From Ilyonectria destructans (Eukaryota; Ascomycota; Sordariomycetes; Hypocreales; Nectriaceae), in the NCBI GenBank assembly GCA_020740775.1, contig JAHEWK010000025.1:434001-498000 (forward strand): a DNA stretch of 64,000 nt, given 5' to 3'. The translations under genes were made by a program, and so were the position numbers. Positions within the stretch are counted from its first letter, which is position 1. Each line of letters begins with the position of its first letter. Positions 1 through 9,308 of the stretch are shown one piece after another. Under the pieces are notes generated by a model. That model searched no databases and was not told where the DNA came from. It saw only the letters and a program-made list of their open reading frames with translations.

Positions 1-1855
1 CAAATATCAGCCGACTTCGATATCTCTTCCGCAGCCAGCAGGCTATTCACTTTCCTCTTGGAGTCTCACGGCTTGGAGCCTATCATGAGTATCTTACTCA
101 TCCTAAGAATAATAACAATCGGGTGAGAATATTCTTAATACATTAATAATGCATTACTAATGTATTACAGTACATCCAGATCTTCGAAGATGATGGAGTT
201 AATCTTCTTATTGTTACATTCTATCGCGAGCAAGTCAAGCTTCTTGAAGATTCGAACTTCTGTTCCTTTCAAGTCGATATGAATTACAAGCATATTGCTA
301 GTAATACCGACCATGAGATTATCTGGGGAACGTATAATCAAGAAGCAAAGATGAGTATGTATTAATTCTACAATCTATTGATAATGCATTATTAATATAT
401 TTAGCAATTCCTATTCTGCGAGCTATTGTCAACTCTCAATCTGCCGAAGCCTATCGGAATCTTTACAGTAAGGTCTTTAACTTTATTGCTACTGAGTTTT
501 CAATACGGCCAAAGTGGTACCATCTCCATAACGAGGGAATTCGAGGTGTTACTCTTGATCAAGACCAGGCCAATATGAAAGGTAATACATCTATAATGCA
601 TTGTCAATCAATTACTAATATATTCAGGCTTAGGAGAGTATCTCTGTCATGAGGTTGATAGCACACATCAGCCATGGCAGATTCAAGCAATCTCCTGTGT
701 TCGTCTTTGTCATATCCATTTTGAGCGAGGAGTCGGTAAGTTAATATTTATAATTATAATTAATAACTAATTGATTAATAGAGCAAACTTGCAATAAGCT
801 TGGAGACTACACCAGAGGCATAGGTTCAATGTATCGAACTATACTATCTCTTAAAGATGCTGAATCTAGAGATGTCTATTTTCAGATGTGCTATCTATTA
901 ATGATCAGTTAGTATCCCTTAATGGATTCATAATGCATTACTAATGTATTATCGTCAGCCTACCCTGCACTCACCCATTGGGTTCAACATAAACAAGAGG
1001 CAGTTATTGCAGCCGGCTTATGTTTTAGTTGCTCCCAAATGACTCTTTTACAATGGAATAGCTGTGAGAGTCAACTAATCATGTAGAGCAATTACATGAG
1101 GAATCCTATCAAGCAAGTGGGCGATATAGCAGTTTGCTAAAGGTCATCAAAGCGTAAGATAAATGATTTATGAATTATTAAGTAAGTACTAAATAATTAA
1201 TTAGGAATGAAGCTTTTGACTTCAATAAGATTTCCCGACAGCATGCCAGTGCCAATCTTGGTGTGCAGCTATCCTATGAAGACCTTACCGTTGTAGGCCG
1301 CTTCCGCCGGGATAATCAGCGTAAACGTATAATATTCTTATCTATTCCACAATGCATTACTAATGCATTATAGGATCCCGGCCTGGTTCCTCTACCCCTA
1401 GCTCTCAACCAGAAGATGACCGGCGTGGTCGGTCACCTTCAGGAATAAGAGGGGTCTCTAGACATCCAAGTAGCAGATCCCCTATCCCTTCATCCCCTCT
1501 CAACCCTAGAGGTCGAAGAGGTCAATCTGTACAATCAGCCCGATCTGTATCATCATCTGGAGTCCCTCGGTATGTTATAATTGGTTAATAATATATTATT
1601 AAATACTTATTAAATTATAGTAGTCGAACGCCAGCTCCAGTCCCAGCTTCAGTCCCAGCTCCAATACTAGCGCCAGTACCAGCTCAAATAGCTTCAATTC
1701 CAATGGCTCCCAGTCAACTTTCTGAGAGTGGGTTTTTGGAATATCAGAGACTTCAATTACAGATAATTCAGCATCAGGAACAGATAAAGGCAATGGAATT
1801 AGAGAAGATTCGATTGGAAATGGGCAAAAAAAAACTAGTAGCTGTGCTAGACTAG
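1..1855 (+). pseudogene. Transposase-like gene, 5' end outside window, intron-rich, one frameshift
   Basis: The gene enters from the left edge and ends at a TAG at 1853-1855. I read nine exons: 1-122, 171-354, 405-581, 628-735, 782-907, 959-1153, 1205-1320, 1374-1569 and 1621-1855. All introns are GT-AG, 46-53 bp long. The middle exons read 'HLHNEGIRGVTLDQDQANMK' and 'QAISCVRLCHIHFERGV', which resembles, from memory, the catalytic-core layout of MULE/KDZ-like fungal proteins of transposon origin (Asp in LDQDQA, Cys-His in the CHIHF motif). The C-terminus is Arg/Ser/Pro-rich and then a Gln/Glu-rich helix. In exon 6 the frame meets TAG at 1084-1086, while the expected TN.VEQ.H motif continues one frame away from about 1074, so a single base seems missing. 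Family assignment is tentative; splicing and coding character are well supported. Confidence 0.55.
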
Positions 1856-3037
1856 TATGTATGACAATGCATTATCAATGCATTAGAGAAGACCCCTCAA
1901 AAAAATTAAACTTCAACGTCTTCCTCCTCAGGCTCATCATCCGACACAAGTACGGTCTCAAGCTTGTTAATAAAAAATGCCCAGAGGGCACAGTCCTTGC
2001 TGGCCTCAGGTGGGGGCCAGACTATAATGCATTGTTAATACATTGTCAATAACCAAATAAAGATATTACTTACCGACAGCCTCGCCCGAAGCCTGACCCT
2101 TTTCCTCACAAGCATAGCAGCTGTCCTTCGCAGCAATCCCAGCTTCAAGCTTCATTTTTTTGACCCAAGGCTATTAATGCATTAATAATGTATTGTAGAC
2201 CAGAAATAGAAATACTTACATCTCCTTTCTTGTAGCCCTTGCCGCCGGTTTTATAACGAGGGACGTCGAGATCCTTAATGTCATAGACAGTGACAGTAGG
2301 AACAGTAGGAGCAGAAATCTAAAATAAAAATTAGTAAAAGGGTTATAATGCATTAACAATCAATTACCTGGGAGCCTTTCTGGGGGGTGGGAACAGTCAG
2401 GTCCTGCGAATTTCCCTTGAGATAGGCCAAGTGTGCAGTCCAGTATTCTAAAATAAATTAGTAAAAAGATAATCACAATGCATTAATAATGTATTACTCA
2501 TAGCCGCAATCGACTCCTCCATCGAGCTTGCTCCTCGGTGCGTTTCGCCAACCTCAGCCTTGTGGCAGCTGCGAATATGAACCTTGAGGTTGGAGGTATG
2601 GGTGAACATGTTGTTCTGGGTAAAGGTCAGTAATGCATTATCAATCCATTACGGATTACTTACCTGGTGGCAAAGACCTTTGCTAGTGGTCGGCATGCGG
2701 CAGTACAGCTCGCCCAAAGGAACCAGGATACGTCCCTGTTCCTGGAATGATGTTAGAAGGGTGATAATGCATTGTCAATGCATTACAGGACACTTACATC
2801 ACGGTGAAACGCAACTTCACGGTCCCAGCGCTTTCTGGTTCCAGCGCCATCGGGTCCGGGTTCGCCGTTGACGTACTCCTGGTATGCCGCGCACTGCTCG
2901 AGGGAAAATCCTTTGACACGAGGCATAATGGATTGTTAATCAATTGTGACAAGAAGGGCGATAATGCATTAAGGTCTGAAGAAGTGGTGGGCGATAATGC
3001 ATTAATCTTTGAAGAATTGGTGATTGATAATGCATTA
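147..3037. repeat. Dispersed palindrome TAATGCATTA in introns and flank
   Basis: The 10-bp palindrome TAATGCATTA, or a one-base variant (CAATGCATTA, TAATGCATTG), occurs in five of eight introns of the plus-strand gene (near 147, 382, 593, 931, 1351-1370), in all six introns of the minus-strand gene (near 2026, 2175, 2345, 2477, 2631, 2763), between the genes (near 1866), and three times upstream of the minus-strand start codon (near 2962, 2995, 3028). It is often followed by related AT words such as ACTAATGTATTA. It is absent from the exons I translated. Besides supplying a branch-point-like CTAAT, it could be a binding site for the element's own protein. Confidence 0.8.
1906..2926 (-). CDS. 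Small seven-exon protein with Cys-rich motifs, partner of the transposase-like gene
   Basis: ATG at 2924-2926, stop TAA at 1906-1908. Exons on the minus strand are 2798-2926, 2664-2751, 2498-2615, 2368-2447, 2220-2318, 2074-2170 and 1906-2021, all with GT-AG introns of 46-52 bp and a continuous frame. The product starts MPRVKGFSLEQCAAYQEY, carries a 'LYCRMPTTSKGLCHQNNMF' and 'NLKVHIRSCHKAE' stretch (spaced Cys/His residues, possibly one degenerate C2H2-type finger), then 'DSCYACEEKGQASGE', and ends in an acidic tail (DDEPEEEDVEV). About 220 residues. It faces the transposase-like gene tail to tail, 50 bp between stop codons. Every one of its six introns contains TAATGCATTA or a one-base variant. 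I do not recognise the family; a role as DNA-binding partner of the element is inference only. Confidence 0.6.
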
Positions 3038-3060
3038 ACGAAGGGCCACAAAAGGTAAAA

Positions 3061-4899
3061 TTTGAGCCAATTAAATCATTATGAATTTATTGACCCACCC
3101 ACAGCTTAGGTCGCTAGCGCTACCCAACCCTCAGCGAAGCTAGCCACTAACCCTCAGTTTGTGTAGGTGCTCTTCCACGAGCTCTTCTCCTGAATTTAGA
3201 ATCACCTAGTGATCCGTGCACGAGTGCACGAACCCCTTTGCGCTACGTGTCACCCCTGAATCCACTCAACTGAGGCCTGAAGTTGAGTGGATTGCAACCC
3301 TGCACAGGAAGCAGAATAGATATTGAAAAAGATACTAAACTCACGTATAGCCAAGAACCAATATTAGAAGGCAAGAATGGAATATTACGTCAAGTAGAAA
3401 GACCACCCTCCTTCATGGTGGCCTAATACCTGGCAGTAAGGCATTGCGCTATGAATTCCATAACCAGAACCAGATCGGCCATTACCGACTGGATTATGGC
3501 GTCATAGGAGCTCCTAGCTCCCCGGTCCAGTATCTCTTATGCCCCCTCCCTTGTTGATCCGTTTTAGCGCGGCGCCACTCGGATCATCGGCGACGAACAA
3601 CGGGACGGGCCAGGGATCAAGGTATAACCGATCTCAGAAAAGGCAATGATTATCGTTTCCTACAGCTTGCATGAGATGAAAAGGCCGCAATCTCCACAAG
3701 CATAACATAGTCCCATGTACTAGCAGCAGGTTCAGGCTACCGATATATGATCAGATTCCCCGTCGGGATCCATATAATAGAACAACACGATTTTCTCTTC
3801 GGAAAGTGTGCCTTAGCATTACGTAGACACAATCTGCCCTCAATCGGCGCATACATACATACTGTTACTCAAAACAATAACTTTTGTCACAGCAGAGGTT
3901 TGCCCTTTTGAATCAGAGTGACTTGATCATTGGGGAGGTAGGGCTTCCCGGAGAAGCCAATAAGGAGCGTATTGTGGAGCCAGTTGCAGTGGCAATCCTG
4001 TTTCCAGGCAGCCCGGTGGTTGGGAATGAGTTTTTAACATTCAAGCTAAGATGCTGAACCAAATCTCAACGTTCAACTGGTTGCTGTGGTTGGTTCGGAA
4101 AGTGCCGTTGCAATGCCGTACGAGTTGATGGCTTGCTGACGAATTCGTGCATGCACCCGGCCCGTCAGGCACATGTCGTTCAGCGGCGGCACTTGCCGAC
4201 CGCCCGGCCGGGTTGGGTCAACCAGCCAGGAGGTGTGTGCTGAATGTGCCCTAGTAATCCCCTGAATGTCATGGCGCCGCGTGTGCCTGGCTACCCTGGT
4301 CAGGTTTGGTGGCCAACATCCAATCATGATTTTTTGTCTCAGCCTCAACGCCAACTATTCAAACCTTAATCTCATGCCAGTACAGTAGGCTAGAGACATC
4401 TGCCGTAGCCCGACACCGCTGGAATCGCGACTTGGCGGCCCTACGATGCTCTCGTCCCCCCTGAGGAGCTGGGCGAGACAACACACTGCCATCCCGCAGG
4501 TGGTGCGCCGAGCAGCTTTGGCGCTCGCAGCTTCTATCAACTAGGATATGCTCAAGAGAATGATATTGCAAAGGTAGAAAATGGTGGTTGAGATGTGTCC
4601 CCTCTTCACGTTGTTATCTCTTTTGTTACGCCGTCGCATGCACACGCAGTCGTCGACACCCGTGCACGGACGAGAAATGCGTATCTTGACAAAAAGCATT
4701 TGGGGACAGAAACATACGCACGGGCCCGTTTGTGTGAATTTTGTCGAAATACAACGGGGGACCGGTGCAGCCATATTTAATTAGTTAACAGATAGAATGC
4801 GTCGACCCGTCAGATAAGGTTATTTAAAAGAAAATCCCAACTCTTGATCAGTCTCTGGAAGACTTCTTCTAGAGAAGACTTTGCTAATATCCGAGCTGT
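3061..4899. other. Gene-poor stretch, no supported gene
   Basis: No reading frame here has convincing codon use, splice signals or a recognisable domain. The only clear structure is the short hairpin at 3259-3293. Just right of the TAATGCATTA cluster (3095-3160) there are two loosely related words ending in AACCCTCAG, which could mark the edge of the first element, but no terminal inverted repeat can be tested because its left end is outside the window. Confidence 0.5.
3259..3293. repeat. Perfect 13-bp inverted repeat (hairpin)
   Basis: AATCCACTCAACT (3259-3271) and its exact complement AGTTGAGTGGATT (3281-3293) are separated by nine bases that themselves contain the palindrome AGGCCT. No gene ends here, so a terminator role is not supported. 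It may be a short foldback or chance. Confidence 0.7.
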
Positions 4900-5154
4900 C
4901 TAAGTCCACAGAATTGGGACAAGATCGTCATATTTATATGTCCTAACGCTCAGATAATGCTTAAGAGCAGCTAAAGTAGCTCCTTTCATCTTGATTAGGC
5001 TATAGAGATCTTTCTGTCGCAAATCATCGCTTAACAAACCAGGGGGCTGTGGAGAACAAATCTCTAGCGCAATTTCGAAGGTGAGCCGTTTGCTAGCCAC
5101 TCATTTCTGCACTTGAATTTCAGCACCTATGATTACCCCTGAATATCGACATAA

Positions 5155-5212
5155 GGTCGATCGATGGCGATCGATATCGATTTTCCATCGATCGCTGCGG
5201 AACCCTGCTTAG
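5155..5212. repeat. CGATCGAT-rich patch, possible hAT end remnant
   Basis: Overlapping ATCGATCGAT words crowd 5155-5195, followed by a reverse-strand CAGGGTTCCGCAG at 5199-5211. The same word packs both subterminal regions of the hAT element at 56119-59512. The patch may be the end of a related hAT element or of a short non-autonomous copy; a matching opposite end was not found upstream. Confidence 0.4.
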
Positions 5213-5213
5213 G

Positions 5214-5221
5214 TATATAAA
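5214..5221 (+). promoter_or_regulatory. TATA box of the small gene at 5390
   Basis: TATATAAA lies about 170 bp before the ATG at 5390, in a stretch otherwise not AT-rich, followed by a C/A-rich leader typical of filamentous fungi. Assigned by sequence and spacing only. Confidence 0.4.
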
Positions 5222-5389
5222 ACGGAGGCCAGTTCCTTTGTTTGCTCGAGTGCATACCAACATCAACCACATACCTTGCGCAGGCCGCACATAGCATTAA
5301 AGAACGCCAACGCATATTTACCATTTCCTCGTCTCTCTAACCATACCTCTTCTACAAATCGGATTGACACGTCACACATCCAACTTCAC

Positions 5390-5638
5390 ATGACCTCGTC
5401 CACAGAACTAACCTCCTACTTCCTCCCCTATCTCCAAGGTCTCGACCCCTACATCCAAGAAGTCGACCCCAACGCCTACATCTGGGTCCAGCCCACCATC
5501 GATGACGACGACCTAATTTTCGATGGTAAGGCACGAAGTACCTGGTACGAGGAGGAGCGTCGCCGTCGAATCGGTGTTGGTGAGGATGGAGAGGAGAGAA
5601 GAGGACGGAAGCGGGTGAGGAAATATCACTCGAGATAG
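5390..5638 (+). CDS. Small acidic-then-basic orphan protein (82 aa)
   Basis: I chose the ATG at 5390 because the leader before it is untranslatable-looking and C-rich, and the sequence after it has C-ending codons typical of an expressed fungal gene. The product starts MTSSTELTSYFLPYLQGLDP, has an acidic centre (PTIDDDDLIFDGK) and a very basic tail (EEERRRRIG to GRKRVRKYHS). No signal peptide or membrane segment. I know no family for it. It has a TATA box upstream and an inverted-repeat element 160 bp downstream. It could be a real single-exon gene or the first exon of a lost larger one. Confidence 0.5.
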   Translation: MTSSTELTSYFLPYLQGLDPYIQEVDPNAYIWVQPTIDDDDLIFDGKARSTWYEEERRRRIGVGEDGEERRGRKRVRKYHSR

Positions 5639-5800
5639 GGCAAGTTGTATAAGAAGAAAATGGTTGAGGTCAGAGAAGGCAATCTAGGTCATAAAGATCG
5701 GGACTCTCAGATTTAACGCCACCACTTATACATGATTAAAATACCCACAAAACGCTGCAGACTCGACGGAATTCCATTTTTGTCATCATTTCTCTTGGGA

Positions 5801-6018
5801 TACATCCTCCACAAGCTCCAAGCCTCCAAGAAATTTTACCGAACTTCCAAGTCATCTTTTGGCAAATGCGGAGGGGTCAATTAGCGGCTGAGATAGCTGT
5901 AATGTTCACTTAAAATCTTCTTAATTGCAGTACTATACTAGACCCCTCCGCATTTGTCAACAGATGACTTGGAGTTTCGGCAAAATTTCTTAGAGGCTTG
6001 GAGCTTGTGGAGGATGTA
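5801..6018. repeat. Long inverted repeat, 78-bp arms
   Basis: The left arm 5801-5878 and the right arm 5941-6018 are reverse complements at about 72 of 78 positions, around a 62-bp spacer. The arms begin TACATCCTCCACAAGCTCCA and end GAGGGGTC. A transcript would fold into a long stem. It looks like a miniature foldback element; no clear target duplication was seen at its borders. Confidence 0.75.
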
Positions 6019-6569
6019 CTCATACCGCAGATTCTCGCACAGTGTATTCTTTGTGTGGACATGCGTTGAAAGCTGCTGTAAAAAGGCGATGGAGTAGAGC
6101 ATTTGTGGTAAGAATGTTATCACGACCATCACCCACCTGTCATGGGGTAACCTCTTTTCAACCAATTGGGCTGCGTGAGCGGAACTTCCCGTTACGCCAG
6201 GTCCACAAAAGAGAGGCAAACCGGTCGCGGTTTGTGCAAATGAGCCTTGAGGAACGAAGTTGGCTAATGATGGTTTTTATGTTTTTAAAAGCATTAGTTT
6301 GTAAAAAGCCTGCTCATGACATCTTCTGATGGTGCGGGAAACAGATTGAGGACGCGGACAACCGATTTCGACGACTGCTGTATTAACAGATGTATATAAA
6401 CCTCTATCTATTTCAATCTGATAACTTCGACCAAAAAATTGCCCTTTCCTGAGACATATGAGTGCTCATAGGTTCTAAATGAGCCCGTTCTCAACACTTC
6501 AGGCCACGTGTTAGACTTTTCAGGACTGCGTATCCCTTCGACAGTTTGTCCATCCATGATTTTGTGAAC
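6019..6569. other. No supported gene
   Basis: AT-biased sequence with only short, shadow-like frames. Nothing recognised. Confidence 0.5.
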
Positions 6570-7492
6570 TCAAGTAGGACATACAACGATGAAAGCGGTT
6601 CCATCACGTTGAAGGATCATGGGTACCGGACACCCGAATAATATCCATACCTCATCGCCTTCTTTAACCGCGGCGTTGCCTTCAGTTATTCCCAAATGGA
6701 ATGAAGTTGACATGAGACATCCGGAAGTGAGAGTATGGCTCAGCAACGTGATGAAGTCCCCGGATCGTTGGTTTTGGTCGAGACTTTGCGGAAATGAAGC
6801 CGAAAGTTTTTCGAGGTTAGGCATGCGTAAGTCCGAGGGAAGGAAACCATGAAAATTCTGTAAATGCTTTATTGAACCAGTCCATTCCTCCTGCGACTGA
6901 GGGTAGGTATTATCCGTAAGGAAGCATATCAGGAATGCGAAGTCCGGGGGTGACGAAAGCATAGTGGTGAAGAATGCAAAGATAGAATATCTATTCAGTC
7001 TTGCTAAAGTAATCTTGAGACAGGTGCATCTTGACCAGGGAAGGTCCAGTAAGGGCTGAAGCAACGCCATCAAAATATTTCGGAACATCGCCGCAAGAAT
7101 TGAGGATTGATGTCGAAAAGGTGAAGAGTTGAGAAAGTGGACAGCGTGAGTTGTCTCTAGCTGCCAAGGTTCCGTATACTGTATCATACTGAAATCCTCG
7201 CGTACGAATTATCCCTTCATTATCCCTATTCCTAACGGGTAAGCAAAAATAGGGATATCGCCTGCTGCGCGAAAGGAAGCGTGGAAGTAATCCGCATTCC
7301 CAGGAGAATTTCACAAGACATGCTAATTACCCATGCGCCGGATCCCCAACTAGTGGCATAGCTGCCGTTCACCCATCCATCCATCGCATTCAGGCCCCTA
7401 CGCCCACTCCCATCTACCTTATCCCCAATCACTCCATTTCCTGACCAACCGTCATATTTGCCTCGAAGTTCTTCCACCCAGCTCGTCAACAT
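6570..7492 (-). pseudogene. Decayed HET-type (heterokaryon incompatibility) gene, C-terminal half
   Basis: Two overlapping minus frames carry coding-like pieces. The first (7232-7492) reads LTSWVEELRGKYDGWSGNG; the second reads IIRTRGFQYDTVYG near 7190. A final stretch ends GDEVWILFGCPVPMILQRDG near 6600, which matches from family memory the 'GD.V.ILFG...P.ILR' segment near the end of fungal HET-domain proteins. The frame changes around 7260, and no HET domain proper (the N-terminal catalytic block) is present. HET proteins act in non-self recognition and cell death at hyphal fusion. Here the gene is a truncated relic in a gene-poor region. Confidence 0.5.
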
Positions 7493-7594
7493 CTACACAG
7501 TACATGGCCCTACCCTCTGTGTCCTTTTCTTTTTGTTCGTGAATTTTAATCACAGTAGTGGGCCTTACTAACATTTTCCTTCCCCCTTTTCAAG

Positions 7595-7763
7595 GGGCGA
7601 GCAGACTGCCACCGCTCTTGAAGCCAATCTTTCCCATCTCCAAAGCGAGCTCGATGCCATCCTAGCTGCCCTCGAGGCTAGCGTGCCTGAGCAACCCAAG
7701 ACCTCAAAGCCTGACAAAGCCAATAGTAAGATACTGGCAGAGAAGGGACCGGTAAAAAGATGA
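7595..7763 (+). other. Possible terminal exon of an unidentified small gene
   Basis: A good branch point and acceptor (CTTACTAAC then CCCCCTTTTCAAG at 7580-7594) precede an open stretch translating EQTATALEANLSHLQSELDA to KGPVKR, ending in TGA at 7761-7763. The composition is helical and coding-like. No convincing first exon with ATG was found upstream, so this is only a candidate. Confidence 0.25.
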
Positions 7764-8014
7764 TATCGAACCGGGGCAGACTGCATGAGTTATGACGTCT
7801 ACTGTGATGCGAGTCACCGGGCGTCGTGGGTTGTTGTGATGAATAAACGAATCGAGGTATTCTTGCTTCACAGATTGCTAGTTCCTGTTGAATCCTTCTG
7901 TTGTTGGATTGCGCAGTGATGCTGAGTGCACTTGATAAAAGGTGGTTGTTATTGTTCTGATTGTAATTATTCTTAATTTTTAATGAACGTGAAAGCCCTC
8001 TTTTATACTTCAAT

Positions 8015-8371
8015 ATGAGCCTGAGTCCTACGAAGTCACCACCATCTAGGACTTCTTTTAGAGTTTGTCATGACATCAGGGTCCATGAAGTCGAGGAGGA
8101 AACCTCAATCCTTCCAACACCTTCTGACGCCCGTCCCAAGTTCTCTCGTCCCAAGTTCTCCTTTCCCATGTCAATTGGTGCCGCTCTCCGTAGACCTCCA
8201 TGCCACGGCTTCGTCCAGTGTCATCTGCTATTAATTCAGTCCGGCGATAATATCATGATGGCAATGGCAAAAGAGGCAAAAGACAGTTTGTCGAGAAACC
8301 GGTGGGAGAATGATCCCTACCAGCCATGGCAGTTCACATTTGCTAGAGTGGTCACCAATTTTCTCCCATAG
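8015..8371 (+). CDS. Unsupported 118-aa hypothetical ORF
   Basis: ATG at 8015, stop at 8369-8371. The product begins MSLSPTKSPPSRTSFRVCHD and has no recognisable domain, signal peptide or membrane segment. Codon use is not clearly fungal-coding. The rest of 7764-9115 holds nothing else I can support. Confidence 0.2.
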   Translation: MSLSPTKSPPSRTSFRVCHDIRVHEVEEETSILPTPSDARPKFSRPKFSFPMSIGAALRRPPCHGFVQCHLLLIQSGDNIMMAMAKEAKDSLSRNRWENDPYQPWQFTFARVVTNFLP

Positions 8372-9308
8372 ACCACTATATAAGGCCAATCCAGCTACTA
8401 ACTAGCCTAAGCAAACGCATAAACTCATCGTCGCATTGTGTTTCAACTCATGCCCAACCCCATTGCAATAATTCACATGCGTCTCAGAATCCCAGTCTTA
8501 GTCCCACGCGTCCCACTCAACATAATGAGGAATCAAGAGAGGAAAACGAGAAACCACATAATAATCGCAATGTTGAGTTTATTCCCGCAGATTCGGTACT
8601 CAAAAGTCCGCCAGATAGTCGTCCCGTAGATGTGTTGTTGGTATGAATAGGCAAAGGTGCCAAAAAACCATTGGCGGTTGAAGAAGTGCGATGAAGAAAC
8701 AAAAAAAGCACGACCAGACTCATTCCCCACAAAAAAAAACCCCAGGGTTTAGAAGTAATGTAAATACAATGTAGAAGAAAGTCGGGCGCGGGAGGAAGAC
8801 GTCGAATTGTTGGGCAAAAGATGCGCCGCATCATCCGCCGGAGAACCTGCTTCTTTCGAGAGTGACGCCAAGACACGTGTTGGGCAGAGTACATAGACAG
8901 CATTGGAGGATGACTCCTAGCTCGACGTGCTTGAGCGGAAGTGAGAGGTATTTGCCATTCTTGGGCGACTCAGAACTTCATTTCGAAACTATATTTGCTA
9001 GTCGACTTGGCCGAGGCGGCCGGAAAGCTCGTCATGACGCCGGTTCGGCATCGATTGAGGACCGTGTCAGCAGGCGAGAACCGGAATCGGTTTGCGTTAT
9101 ATCTCGACCATGTTCCTAGGCAGGTATAATTGAATGGCTTTCATATGCTTGGCGCGCACAAAGTGCCACTCCAGTGACGTGTCCCTTAATCGAAACAGAT
9201 ATCGACGAGCTGTCTGGACAGCTCGGTATGGTCAGGCACGGGCGCGTGCTTTCGTCGCCTATGTGCTGTGCGATCTCATGAGAATCTGAGACCGGCAACA
9301 CAACTCTG

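Noticed and set aside
3110..3165. TAACCC-like words suggesting telomeric repeats
   Set aside because: Only two isolated AACCCTCAG words, no tandem TTAGGG array.
4900..5100. 66-aa minus-strand frame (MASKRLTFEIALEICSPQPP)
   Set aside because: It looks coding-like and may be a transposon scrap, but no family or splice signal supports it.
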